From assembly GCF_001021975.1 (NCBI RefSeq), contig NZ_CP009928.1, positions 3,042,001 through 3,106,000 of the forward strand: 64,000 nucleotides of DNA, in the 5' to 3' direction. Origin of the DNA: Chryseobacterium gallinarum. GTDB lineage: Bacteria; Bacteroidota; Bacteroidia; Flavobacteriales; Weeksellaceae. Position 1 is the stretch's first letter, and each line of letters begins with the position of its first letter. Under the pieces are notes generated by a model that was given only the letters and a program-made list of their open reading frames with translations, was not told where the DNA came from and did no database searches. This document shows positions 55,388 through 64,000 of the stretch, piece after piece. The translations under genes were made by a program, and so were the position numbers.

Positions 55388-57112
55388 ATGGAGAATCTGA
55401 ATTTATCAGCAGAAAGAGAGCTTAGCGGGAGTAGGATCATCCTTGAATCCTTCCTGCAGGAAGGTGTTAAAACGGTTTTCGGATATCCCGGAGGTGCCAT
55501 TATCCCTATTTATGATGCCCTTTATGATTACCAGGGAAAGCTTGAACATATCCTGGTACGCCATGAGCAGGCAGCAGTACATGCAGCACAGGGATTGGCA
55601 AGAGCATCAGGAGAAGTAGGCGTTGTACTGGCCACCAGCGGACCCGGAGCAACAAATCTTGTAACAGGACTGGCAGATGCTTTACTGGATAATACCCCTC
55701 TGGTATGCATCACAGGCCAGGTTTTCGAGCACCTGCTGGGAACTGATGCCTTTCAGGAAATTGATGTGATAAATATTACAAGTCCCGTAACCAAATGGAA
55801 TTACCAGGTAGCAGATGCCCATGAGCTACCTGAAGTTTTAGCCAAAGCATTTTATATAGCAAAATCCGGCCGTCCGGGTCCGGTATTGATTGATGTTACC
55901 AAAAATGCCCAGCTGCAGCATATTTTGTATCAGGGTTATAGGCCTTGCCATACACTGAGAAGCTATAAGCCGGATCCTGTTCCGGATATGGAAAGAATCA
56001 GCCAGGCAGCTGAGATGATTAACCGGGCGGGAAAACCATTCATTATTGCCGGGCAGGGAATTATGCTGGGAAAAGCAGAACAGGAATTTTTAGAATTTGC
56101 TGAAAAATCAGGGATTCCCGTTGCCTGGACGGTATTGGGAATGGGGGTAATCCCTACGGATCATCCACAGGCGGTTGGGATGGTAGGGATGCACGGAAAT
56201 TATGGTCCCAATGTCCTTACCAATGAATGCGATGTCCTGATTGCAGTGGGAATGCGTTTCGATGACCGTGTTACGGGAAGGTTGGATGAATATGCTAAAC
56301 AGGCAAAAATTATTCACCTGGATATTGATAAGGCTGAGATCAATAAGAATGTAAAGGCAGATGTGCCTGTCCTTGGGAATTGTAAGGAAACATTACCTCT
56401 GCTTACTCTTCTGATACAGGAAAAACAATACAGGTCCTGGCATCAAAAATTTAAAGAGTGTTTTGAAATTGAAAGTACAACCTTGATTAATAAAGAGTTA
56501 TATCCGTTGGAGGGAGAGATTACCATGGGAGAAGTCATCCGGTATCTTAATGAGATAACAGCCGGTGAGGCTATTATTGTAACCGATGTAGGACAGCATC
56601 AGATGATCACCTGCAGATATTCCCGGTTTAATCATCCCCGGACTAATATTACCAGTGGGGGATTGGGAACGATGGGATTTTGCCTTCCGGCTGCCATAGG
56701 AGCTGCCTATGCTGTAAACAAGCGCCCCGTTATCGCAGTAATGGGAGATGGAGGAGCGCAGATGAATATCCAGGAGTTGGGAACCATTATGCAGTACCAT
56801 TCTGATGTGAAAATTTTAATTCTTAATAATGGTTACCTGGGAATGGTAAGGCAATGGCAGGAGCTGTTTCATGAAGAAAGATATTCGTCTGTTGATATCC
56901 AGAGTCCGGATTTTGTTCAGGTAGCAAAGGGATATGAAATTCAGGGAAGGAAAGTAGCTCAGAGGGAAGAGCTGAAAGAGGCGCTTCATGAGATGCTTGA
57001 TCATAAGGGAGCTTTTCTTCTGGAGGTAATGACAGGAAAAGAGCACAATGTGTTTCCAATGATTCCCCAGGGGAAAAGTGTTTCGGAAATTGTATTACAG
57101 CATAAAGTTTAA
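55388..57112 (+). CDS. ilvB: Acetolactate synthase, large subunit
   Basis: A TPP-, FAD- and Mg-dependent enzyme making acetolactate or acetohydroxybutyrate. The 574-residue protein shows GVKTVFGYPGGAIIPIYDAL (catalytic Glu in VRHEQAAVHAAQGLAR), AWTVLGMGVIPTDHPQAVGM, VGMRFDDRVTGRL and the TPP motif VMGDGGAQMNIQELGTIMQY, plus LNNGYLGMVRQWQELFHEER. The frame of ilvN opens before the ilvB stop, but the credible ilvN start is 17 bases after it. Domain order normal. Confidence 0.96.
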   Translation: MENLNLSAERELSGSRIILESFLQEGVKTVFGYPGGAIIPIYDALYDYQGKLEHILVRHEQAAVHAAQGLARASGEVGVVLATSGPGATNLVTGLADALLDNTPLVCITGQVFEHLLGTDAFQEIDVINITSPVTKWNYQVADAHELPEVLAKAFYIAKSGRPGPVLIDVTKNAQLQHILYQGYRPCHTLRSYKPDPVPDMERISQAAEMINRAGKPFIIAGQGIMLGKAEQEFLEFAEKSGIPVAWTVLGMGVIPTDHPQAVGMVGMHGNYGPNVLTNECDVLIAVGMRFDDRVTGRLDEYAKQAKIIHLDIDKAEINKNVKADVPVLGNCKETLPLLTLLIQEKQYRSWHQKFKECFEIESTTLINKELYPLEGEITMGEVIRYLNEITAGEAIIVTDVGQHQMITCRYSRFNHPRTNITSGGLGTMGFCLPAAIGAAYAVNKRPVIAVMGDGGAQMNIQELGTIMQYHSDVKILILNNGYLGMVRQWQELFHEERYSSVDIQSPDFVQVAKGYEIQGRKVAQREELKEALHEMLDHKGAFLLEVMTGKEHNVFPMIPQGKSVSEIVLQHKV

Positions 57113-57128
57113 AACAAAAAAGAAAAAA

Positions 57129-57410
57129 ATGAGAACAGAACATAAAGAATATACCATAACGGCATATACAGAAGATTATTTAGGTTTGATCGGCAGGATC
57201 AATGCTATTTTTTCAAGAAGAAGGATTTCTATGGTGAATTTCAATGTAGGTCCTTCCGAAATGGAGCGCATTAAAAAATTTGTAATTGTCATCAGGGAAA
57301 CGGAAGAATCGGTTCAGAAGATTACCCGGCAAATGGAGAAACAGGTAGATGTACTGGAGGTTCATTATCATAAAAATCCCCATCTCACAACCATGGAATA
57401 TGCCAGTTAA
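57129..57410 (+). CDS. ilvN: Acetolactate synthase, small regulatory subunit
   Basis: A 93-residue ACT-domain protein, TITAYTEDYLGLIGRINAIF, then SRRRISMVNFNVGPSEMER. It is shorter than the usual about 160 residues because it keeps only one ACT domain and lacks the C-terminal domain. It should bind the large subunit and mediate feedback by valine. ATG 57129 (MRTEHKEYT) was chosen over the frame start at 57078, which lies in ilvB. The short form seems normal for this group. Confidence 0.88.
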   Translation: MRTEHKEYTITAYTEDYLGLIGRINAIFSRRRISMVNFNVGPSEMERIKKFVIVIRETEESVQKITRQMEKQVDVLEVHYHKNPHLTTMEYAS

Positions 57411-57596
57411 ATGTAAAAATAAAACTGTTAGCAGAACCCTAAAAACATTAACATTTAAGATACAGTAAATAGCAGGTTTCATGGATGCCAGGCTTATGTG
57501 AGCTTGTTTGTTGTATGAGATCCTGACCTTAAAAGAATTAAGTGTTTTAAACAAAACTTACATAAAAAAATAATATAATAATTAAAATCAAGAAAG

Positions 57597-58643
57597 ATGG
57601 CAAAATTGAATTTTGGCGGAGTTGAAGAAAACGTAGTAACAAGAGAAGAGTTTCCCCTGAAAAAAGCTCAGGAAGTGTTAAAAAATGAAGTAGTAGCCGT
57701 AATCGGATATGGAGTGCAGGGGCCTGGTCAGGCTCTTAACCAGAAAGACAACGGAATTAATGTCATTGTTGGACAGAGGAAAAACTCGAAATCCTGGGAT
57801 AAAGCAGTAGCAGACGGATTTGTTCCCGGAGAAACTTTATTTGAAATTGAAGAGGCATTGGAGAAAGGAACAATCATCTGTTATCTGTTAAGTGATGCCG
57901 CACAAATTGAATACTGGCCTAAAGTAAAACAACATCTTAGCCCGGGAAAAGCTTTGTATTTTTCTCATGGTTTCGGAATTACGTTTAATGAGCGCACGGG
58001 AATTGTTCCTCCTGCGGATGTTGATGTTTTCCTGGTAGCCCCTAAAGGTTCAGGAACCTCGTTGAGAAGAATGTTTCTTCAGGATAGGGGGCTGAACAGC
58101 AGCTTTGCCGTGTACCAGGACGCTACGGGGAAAGCAAGAGAAAGAGTAACCGCTTTGGGAATTGCCATAGGAAGCGGATATTTATTTGAAACGGATTTCA
58201 AGAAAGAAGTATACAGCGATCTGGCAGGGGAAAGAGGAACGCTGATGGGCGCTGTACAGGGAATATTTGCAGCTCAGTATGATGTTTTGAGAAAAAACGG
58301 ACACAGCCCTTCCGAAGCGTTTAATGAAACCGTAGAAGAGCTGACGCAATCATTAATGCCATTGGTTGCAGAGAACGGAATGGATTGGATGTATGCGAAT
58401 TGCAGTACTACTGCCCAGCGAGGGGCATTAGACTGGTGGAAACGTTTTAGAGACGCTACTTCTCCTTTGTTTGAGGAACTTTATGACAATGTAGCGAAGG
58501 GAAATGAAGCCCAGCGGTCCATTGACAGCAATAGCAAACCGGATTACAGGGAAAAATTAGAAGCTGAGCTCGCAGAGCTAAGAGAAAGCGAAATGTGGCA
58601 GGCAGGCAAAACCGTCCGAAGCCTCAGACCCGAAAACAATTAA
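57597..58643 (+). CDS. ilvC: Ketol-acid reductoisomerase
   Basis: An NADPH-dependent enzyme of the second step. In the 348-residue protein VAVIGYGVQGPGQALNQKDN is the Rossmann motif, with cofactor-loop VGQRKNSKSWDKA. Then CYLLSDAAQIEYWPKVKQHL, YFSHGFGITFNERTGIVPPA, VAPKGSGTSLRRMFL and the knotted C-terminal part DLAGERGTLMGAVQGIFAAQ, NETVEELTQSLMPLVAENGM, NCSTTAQRGALDWW. It lies 186 bases after ilvN; no terminator was found in that gap. Confidence 0.96.
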   Translation: MAKLNFGGVEENVVTREEFPLKKAQEVLKNEVVAVIGYGVQGPGQALNQKDNGINVIVGQRKNSKSWDKAVADGFVPGETLFEIEEALEKGTIICYLLSDAAQIEYWPKVKQHLSPGKALYFSHGFGITFNERTGIVPPADVDVFLVAPKGSGTSLRRMFLQDRGLNSSFAVYQDATGKARERVTALGIAIGSGYLFETDFKKEVYSDLAGERGTLMGAVQGIFAAQYDVLRKNGHSPSEAFNETVEELTQSLMPLVAENGMDWMYANCSTTAQRGALDWWKRFRDATSPLFEELYDNVAKGNEAQRSIDSNSKPDYREKLEAELAELRESEMWQAGKTVRSLRPENN

Positions 58644-58653
58644 TATACGGAAA

Positions 58654-59916
58654 ATGGTGAAAGAGGAAATAGGAACATCTGTTCCGGAGGGTGTCTATCA
58701 GGCAGGGGAAAGGCTGAAAGGAGTTATTGTAAGAACTCCTTTGGCCGTTAATTATAATCTTTCTAATCTCTACAAAGCCAATATCAGCTTTAAAAGGGAA
58801 GATCTTCAGCAGGTAAGATCATATAAAATCAGGGGAGCTTATAATAAAATGGCTACCATGCCCCCAAAAGAACTTGAAAAAGGAGTGGTTTGTGCAAGTG
58901 CTGGAAATCACGCCCAGGGAGTAGCTTTCGCATGCAATAAGATGAAAGTGAAAGGGACTATTTTCATGCCTTTGCCTACTCCCGGCCAAAAACTGGAACA
59001 GGTGAAAATGTTTGGCGGCCATTATATTGATGTCGTACTGTATGGAGATACCTTTGATGAAGCTAAAGATGCTGCGATGAGGTTTTGCCAGGATCATAGC
59101 AGGGTGTTTATTCATCCCTTTGATGATCCTGCCATCATAGAAGGACAGGCTACTGTGGCCCTGGAAATACTGGAACAGGCTGTCCGGCCTGTAGATTATC
59201 TTTTTGTACCCGTAGGAGGAGGTGGCCTGGCTGCAGGAGTATGTTCGGTATTTAAGGAATTGTCTCCGGAAACAAAAATCATAGGAGTGGAACCTTCGGC
59301 AGCAGCTAGCATGAAAAAAGCCCTGGAAAAAGGAAAACCTGTCCTTCTGGAAAAAATAAGCCGGTTTGTGGATGGTGCAGCCGTCCAGAAAGTGGGAGAT
59401 CTTACTTTTAATTCTTGCCGGAATGTATTATACGATATGGCTACTGTAGACGAAGGACTGGTGTGCGAAACCATCCTCTCGTTGTACAACAAAGATGCAA
59501 TTGTGGTAGAGCCTGCAGGAGCGCTTTCTGTGGCTGTACTGAATAAATATAAGGAAGAAATCCAGGGGAAAAATGTAGTATGTATCATCAGTGGAAGCAA
59601 TAATGATATTACCCGTATGGAAGAGATTAAAGAGAAAGCCCTTTTATATGCAGGATTGAAGCACTACTTCCTGGTCAGGTTTCCACAACGTCCCGGAGCT
59701 TTGAAAACTTTTGTAATGGATGTTCTGGGACCTGATGATGACATCACTTATTTTGAGTATACCCAGAAAAACTCAAAAGAAAAAGGAATTGCCGTTGTAG
59801 GAATTGCCCTGAAACAAAATAATGATTTCCCACCATTGATTGAGAAAATGAAAAAATATGATTTTTTTGTCAATTACCTGAATAATGATCCTTCTTTAAT
59901 GAACCTTCTTATTTAG
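58654..59916 (+). CDS. ilvA: Threonine dehydratase (biosynthetic)
   Basis: A PLP enzyme turning threonine into 2-oxobutyrate, the first step to isoleucine. The 420-residue protein has FKREDLQQVRSYKIRGAYNK (PLP Lys), CASAGNHAQGVAFACNK, FVPVGGGGLAAGVCSVFKEL (phosphate cup), VVCIISGSNNDITRMEEIKE and a C-terminal ACT-like domain (from about 335: HYFLVRFPQRPGALKTFVMD), which is the place for feedback by isoleucine. Ten bases separate it from ilvC. Last gene of the cluster. Confidence 0.95.
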   Translation: MVKEEIGTSVPEGVYQAGERLKGVIVRTPLAVNYNLSNLYKANISFKREDLQQVRSYKIRGAYNKMATMPPKELEKGVVCASAGNHAQGVAFACNKMKVKGTIFMPLPTPGQKLEQVKMFGGHYIDVVLYGDTFDEAKDAAMRFCQDHSRVFIHPFDDPAIIEGQATVALEILEQAVRPVDYLFVPVGGGGLAAGVCSVFKELSPETKIIGVEPSAAASMKKALEKGKPVLLEKISRFVDGAAVQKVGDLTFNSCRNVLYDMATVDEGLVCETILSLYNKDAIVVEPAGALSVAVLNKYKEEIQGKNVVCIISGSNNDITRMEEIKEKALLYAGLKHYFLVRFPQRPGALKTFVMDVLGPDDDITYFEYTQKNSKEKGIAVVGIALKQNNDFPPLIEKMKKYDFFVNYLNNDPSLMNLLI

Positions 59917-60068
59917 GATAGAAGACTGGAAGCAGAAGTTACTTTTTATTCTTTTGTTTCCAGATAAAAGTACATTTTTGTTAAACAGTCTTGCTGATCA
60001 AATAGATTACGATGATTTTTTAGTTTCAATCCGGTGAGTTTAGTTTTGATTCTGAAAACACAATGATG

Positions 60069-60100
60069 AAAAAGCTTCACAAATTTTTGTGAAGCTTTTT
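60069..60100. terminator. Bidirectional terminator between ilvA and the M28 peptidase gene
   Basis: AAAAAGCTTCACAAA and TTTGTGAAGCTTTTT form a 15-bp perfect stem, with A/T runs suiting both strands. It lies between converging genes. Confidence 0.85.
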
Positions 60101-60102
60101 AT

Positions 60103-61572
60103 TTATCGTTCAAGTGAAAAGTTGGCTATAACTTTCGGACGTCCGGTCTCGTTGGCTACTTTCCAGGATGTTCTGTACATCCATTCGGTCATTTTATACA
60201 GTTTTTTGTAGTTGATGTTTTCAGATTCATCCTGTGGGGTATGGTACTGGTCATGAAGTACGCTGGTGAAAAAGATAGCAGGGATACCCATTTTAGCATA
60301 AGGAAGATGATCACTTCTGAAATAAAAATACTCAGCATGGTTAGGGGAATCCCAATCCTTCAGGTATTTAAATTTTGTACTTTCATTATTAGCCTCTTCC
60401 GCCATTTTTACCAGTTCTTCTGAATTTTTATGAGGAGCGTTTCCTCCCAGTAAAGCTGCTTCATCATTATTGTTTCTTCCAATCATATCCCCATTCAGAA
60501 CGGCTACAATTTTTTCCCTGGGTACTACAGGATGGGCGGCATGCCACCGCGACCCCAGTAAACCTCTTTCTTCAGCACCATGAAAAACGAACAGAATGCT
60601 TCTTTTACCCGGCTGCTTTTTATAAGCTCTTGCCATTGCCAGCATGGCTACACAAGTACTGGCATTATCATCAGCGCCATTATAGATCGTATCGTTTTTT
60701 ACAGGATGTCTGATTCCGTCGTGATCCTGGTGTCCGCTAAGCAAAACATATTCATTTTTAAGGACGGGATCGGTTCCTTCTATTTTACCAATGATATTAA
60801 CGGAAGGGTATTTATAAGTTTCGGTGGTCAGGGTCAGGGTAACTTTCGGATTATTTTTTACCCAATCTGTATTTTCCTTTTTGATCCACAGCACAGGAAT
60901 ATTGTTGGTGATTTTTTCTCTCAAACCTTCTACTCCGTAGCTGCCTCTTGTCATCTGGGGAAGCACTTCCGGCCAGCTTTTTTCAGAAATATCATCGGTA
61001 ATGAAGATAATGGCTTTTGCTCCCAGTTCATAGGCTTTATTGTAGTATTTTGTCCGTACAAAACCGGGATACCTTCTTATAAAAAGGGTCATTTCCTTTT
61101 CGATATTTTTATCGGAAGCATTCACAGCAAGAACCTTTCCTTTGATATTGAGCTGGGATAGGTCTTCAGGTTCGGTATTTCCGGCATACACCACCTCTGC
61201 ATCCACAGAAGCATTCACCGGTTCCGCAACAAGGAAATCTTTCCATAGCTTCAGATTATTATTTCCGATTTTCAGGCTGCTTTGGGGGGTAATCTGATGC
61301 CTGTACATTTCAAAAAACTGGAAAAAAGTACCATTATCACCAGCAGGTTGCATTCCGGCTTCTTTGGCTTTGTCAGCAAGCCACATCGAAACTTTTAATT
61401 CATCCAGTGTGCCGGCTTCCCTTCCCCAGAACTGGTCTGCTGCAAGCTCATACATATCTTTCCGCAGATCGGCCTCCTTAATGGCAGAAACCAAAGGTTT
61501 TTTATAGTTTTGGGCATTTCCGAAACTGAATAAAAGAAAACTCAGCAGCGAAAAAATATAGTGTTTATTCAT
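60103..61572 (-). CDS. M28-family metallopeptidase
   Basis: A 489-residue secreted aminopeptidase-like protein. Signal MNKHYIFSLLSFLLFSFGNA ends near AQN. A PA-domain insert (about 140-230) includes NIKGKVLAVNASDKNIEKEM. The zinc ligands are visible: LLSGHQDHDG (His, Asp), NGADDNASTCVAMLAMARAY (Asp), FVFHGAEERGLLGSRWHA (Glu-Glu), VLNGDMIGRNNNDE (Asp) and FFTSVLHDQYHTPQDESENI (His). All point to a two-zinc M28 peptidase. It is followed by the intergenic terminator. Confidence 0.93.
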   Translation of the reverse strand: MNKHYIFSLLSFLLFSFGNAQNYKKPLVSAIKEADLRKDMYELAADQFWGREAGTLDELKVSMWLADKAKEAGMQPAGDNGTFFQFFEMYRHQITPQSSLKIGNNNLKLWKDFLVAEPVNASVDAEVVYAGNTEPEDLSQLNIKGKVLAVNASDKNIEKEMTLFIRRYPGFVRTKYYNKAYELGAKAIIFITDDISEKSWPEVLPQMTRGSYGVEGLREKITNNIPVLWIKKENTDWVKNNPKVTLTLTTETYKYPSVNIIGKIEGTDPVLKNEYVLLSGHQDHDGIRHPVKNDTIYNGADDNASTCVAMLAMARAYKKQPGKRSILFVFHGAEERGLLGSRWHAAHPVVPREKIVAVLNGDMIGRNNNDEAALLGGNAPHKNSEELVKMAEEANNESTKFKYLKDWDSPNHAEYFYFRSDHLPYAKMGIPAIFFTSVLHDQYHTPQDESENINYKKLYKMTEWMYRTSWKVANETGRPKVIANFSLER

Positions 61573-61581
61573 CAGAAATTT

Positions 61582-61818
61582 TTAATTAAAGTTAGCCAAC
61601 TTTTCTGAAAATTGTTTTGAAAACTCTTTCCGGTCTTCTTCCAGCTTTTCAGTAGTGGAAGGTAAAATATAATTGAAAAGGATTTTTTCCTCATGATCTA
61701 AAAAAATGATTTCTTTTTCATTTCCGTCGATCATTTGTGAGAAAATTGCCCACATGGAAGTATCTTTCAACTTTAATAACTCAAAAAATTGTTCTGCTTT
61801 TATTTCGATTTTCTGCAT
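61582..61818 (-). CDS. Hypothetical protein (78 residues)
   Basis: A small acidic protein: MQKIEIKAEQFFELLKLKDT, SMWAIFSQMIDGNEKEIIFL, then a helical end EKLEEDRKEFSKQFSEKLAN. No signal or membrane helix and no family recognised. It is 9 bases upstream of the M28 gene in the same direction. Confidence 0.5.
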   Translation of the reverse strand: MQKIEIKAEQFFELLKLKDTSMWAIFSQMIDGNEKEIIFLDHEEKILFNYILPSTTEKLEEDRKEFSKQFSEKLANFN

Positions 61819-61893
61819 TTTATTATATTTTATCGTTGATTTTAAAAATGGTTTTAAACTGGATCTTTTTTATTTCTCTGGAAAAATCAGAGC

Positions 61894-64000
61894 TTAAAAT
61901 TCTAAAAATTTCAATTTAAACTGGATGGCAAAATTTTGTTTGAAATTAGGGGTAGTATAATAACCTACCCTGTAAAACAACCCTAGATTGAAATAGCTCG
62001 AAAGGAAATTATTCCATTCCAGACCGACTTCCTGATAAAGATGGTTGAGCGGTTTGAACCTGAACTGATGGTACTCCGGATATTTCATATCTCCAATTGT
62101 TCCCCGCAATACAAAGTCGAAACTCGAAACATTATGGCCAAAGCTTTTGAAATACCATGGTAGCTTGTGGGTGAAATAGTAGGCCACAAATTTATCATTG
62201 TAGTATTTTCCGCCTTCCAGTGTTGCAAATCCCAGGAATGAAGTAAGGTTGAAATTGAAATCTTTACCGGGAGATGCCAGTCCGTTCATGGTAAAGTTTT
62301 TCCAGATCGGGGCCTCTCCGAATACCATTCCTCCATACAATCTGAATCCGGTTATTCCAAGCGGGGTTTTAAAGTTGTGAACAAAAAGGGCATCAAAACG
62401 TGAGTAATTGAAATTACCACCTAAAGTCCTGTAACTCTGTTCATAATTAAAATACAATTCCGGGTATTTCTGGTCAATCAGGGATTTTCCCTGCGGAGTC
62501 ATAATATTGGTAGAATTCGGGGAATATTTTAAGGTAAACAGCGTATTGAAGTTTTTAAACGATGAACCTTCATCTTTAAACTGATAATCGAATTCCGCTT
62601 CCTCAATATTCCTTCTCAGGGCGAAAGCTAAGGTAAGCCCGTTGGTTACGTCATTCAGGTATGATAGCGAGGCTCCTTTAAAATGATAATACCGGTCATT
62701 ATTAAGGTTATTCCCAAAATTGGCCATTCTCATTTTAAAATTCCAGAGTCTTCTGTAAAATTCACCGGAGGCCGTTACATCGTCGTAAAAATCAAATCTG
62801 AAAAACGAATTCTTTTCCAGAGTAGTTTTGATGTCTATTCCCATACCATATTTCCATCTCCGGTCTTTCACCCCGTAAGCAAAATAATAATCCGGAGAAA
62901 AATAAGGATTGAAATTTTCATTCACCTTAGCTTTTAATCCTAATCTGAATCCTTCGTAAGAGTTGTAATTAACTACTTCATCCACTGCAAAATCTACGGA
63001 GCCTACCCTGATTTGTCCATTCAGCAAACCGGAGAGTATCTGGGCTTTATTATCGATTTTATATTTTTTGCCTAAGCTGTCAATCGTTGTATAGGTATTG
63101 CGTTCCCTTTCGGTAAGCGGATCAGTCCTGTAATGTTCCAGAGAATGCCCGTCAATGCTCTTTACGGAAAAAGTATAGCCTTTGAAGTCCTTAGAACTTA
63201 CCTCAATCGGAGATTCGAAGTCAAAGTATTTTGAAGTGAGGAAAGCGTAGGTGCCAAAGCTTTTTTTGTCTTTTTTGTTGAAACGGTCTTTGTCATCCAT
63301 GGCCATTTTACCCATTTTAAGCTTTGCTTTCTCATGAGCAAGAAACCATTTATTATTGTAAAATATCCAGGTACTGGTGATAATTCCGTCGTTTTTGTTT
63401 TTACTGAAATTTTCAATTTTTTTGACTCCAAAGGTTTCGGTATCCACATAGATGGCACCATTGTATTTTCTTTTTCTGTCAGGGTTTTTATAATTCACTT
63501 CACGGAAACGGATGACAAAATTTTTCCTTCCGTCAAGTTCAACGGTATCAGAAAGAAAATAACGGTAAAGTCCCCTGTTTTCCTGTTTGATCTGTTCAGG
63601 AACAACATCCCTGTTACTTTGCTGCAGGGCAATCATTTCATAGATGGGTTGTTTCAGACCCGAAATTCTGTTGTCCAGGATATTAATTTTTTCACCATAT
63701 TTTTTAGAATACAGGAATTCCTGGGCTCTTTCCCAAAGGAATAATTTACTTTTAGCGAAGATTTTTCTTGCAGTAATGTTGTTGAGTGAATCTTTTTCTC
63801 TCTTTTTCTTGAAAATGTTTAAATCATTAAAATATTCTTTGAACTGGGAAATGCTGTCCTCATCAATATCCAGAGAGATCTTCTCATAGGATTTGTATGA
63901 ATATGAAGCTAAGCTTTTCGGAGAATTTTCTTTAAATAGCTGATTTACTTTCTTTAAAATTTCAAGAGCCCTGGGATCACTTTTATCTTCGATGACAACT
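61894..64000 (-). CDS. DUF5686 outer-membrane protein (5' end beyond the window)
   Basis: The frame is open to the right edge: upstream of the Met at 63636 it continues as KSDPRALEILKKVNQLFKEN, SYKSYEKISLDIDEDSI and FLWERAQEFLYSKKYGEKIN, so the gene begins outside the window and that Met is internal. The visible 702 residues include ETVELDGRKNFVIRFREVNY-like strands, TKNNGAIYVDTETFG-like parts and a long C-terminal barrel (YYHFKGASLSYLNDVTNGLT, FFLSSYFNLGLFYRVGYYTT style). This is the DUF5686 layout: carboxypeptidase-like domain, then a surface-antigen-type barrel. Function unknown. Confidence 0.85.
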   Translation of the reverse strand, partial: VVIEDKSDPRALEILKKVNQLFKENSPKSLASYSYKSYEKISLDIDEDSISQFKEYFNDLNIFKKKREKDSLNNITARKIFAKSKLFLWERAQEFLYSKKYGEKINILDNRISGLKQPIYEMIALQQSNRDVVPEQIKQENRGLYRYFLSDTVELDGRKNFVIRFREVNYKNPDRKRKYNGAIYVDTETFGVKKIENFSKNKNDGIITSTWIFYNNKWFLAHEKAKLKMGKMAMDDKDRFNKKDKKSFGTYAFLTSKYFDFESPIEVSSKDFKGYTFSVKSIDGHSLEHYRTDPLTERERNTYTTIDSLGKKYKIDNKAQILSGLLNGQIRVGSVDFAVDEVVNYNSYEGFRLGLKAKVNENFNPYFSPDYYFAYGVKDRRWKYGMGIDIKTTLEKNSFFRFDFYDDVTASGEFYRRLWNFKMRMANFGNNLNNDRYYHFKGASLSYLNDVTNGLTLAFALRRNIEEAEFDYQFKDEGSSFKNFNTLFTLKYSPNSTNIMTPQGKSLIDQKYPELYFNYEQSYRTLGGNFNYSRFDALFVHNFKTPLGITGFRLYGGMVFGEAPIWKNFTMNGLASPGKDFNFNLTSFLGFATLEGGKYYNDKFVAYYFTHKLPWYFKSFGHNVSSFDFVLRGTIGDMKYPEYHQFRFKPLNHLYQEVGLEWNNFLSSYFNLGLFYRVGYYTTPNFKQNFAIQFKLKFLEF

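Overview
The window looks like chromosomal DNA from a member of the Bacteroidota, most likely a Chryseobacterium-type flavobacterium (Weeksellaceae). The evidence is AT-rich sequence, type IX secretion (T9SS) C-terminal sorting domains, TonB/DUF5686/YceI/DUF1501-DUF1800 families, few purine-rich ribosome binding sites, and promoters of the TTG-N18/19-TAnnTTTG type. No rRNA, tRNA, CRISPR array, phage or complete insertion sequence was seen.

Layout. 0-8 kb: the end of pnp, a MarR-TonB receptor unit (receptor with an apparent in-frame deletion), an ABC ATPase plus a permease fused to an M1 peptidase, and a DUF2975/HTH pair. 8-18 kb: an RNA-repair-like set (two RlaP-type nucleotidyltransferases, RtcB, HopJ-domain protein, WYL regulator) split by cobT-cobS-cobC and a lipoprotein gene. 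18-28 kb: DUF1501/DUF1800, a small outer-membrane protein, a frameshifted glucokinase, two YceI genes, a hydrolase, amt and serine ammonia-lyase. 28-37 kb: tyrA with a Tyr-codon leader peptide and attenuator, unknown proteins (one frameshifted), a CPA2 antiporter, a LytS/LytTR two-component pair, ald and tsaE. 37-46 kb: dnaG, clpP, two T9SS surface proteins behind a cobalamin riboswitch, a phytase-like lipoprotein, tpiA and a GxxExxY gene. 46-52 kb: an S9 peptidase and the DUF1599-DoxX-unknown-TerB run, with folP divergent. 52-60 kb: the ilvE-D-B-N-C-A cluster for branched-chain amino acids, preceded by two consecutive leader peptide/attenuator units. 60-64 kb: an M28 peptidase, a small protein and a DUF5686 outer-membrane protein that runs off the window.

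Three regulatory stories stand out. (1) The promoters of the nucleotidyltransferase pair and of rtcB share a long sequence with identical internal spacing, which suggests one RNA-repair regulon, possibly controlled by the nearby WYL protein. (2) Amino-acid attenuation is visible twice: a YYY leader peptide before tyrA and tandem Ile/Val-rich leader peptides before ilvE. In the tyrA leader and the first ilv leader the start codon lies four bases after the -7 element, so these leader mRNAs may be leaderless. (3) A cobalamin riboswitch sits upstream of a BtuG-like beta-propeller and a repeat protein, both carrying T9SS sorting domains, which suggests a surface B12-capture system delivered by type IX secretion. 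Three genes look damaged: glk (1-nt deletion), an unknown gene near 31 kb (1-nt deletion) and the TonB receptor near 2.1 kb (in-frame loss of part of the plug).
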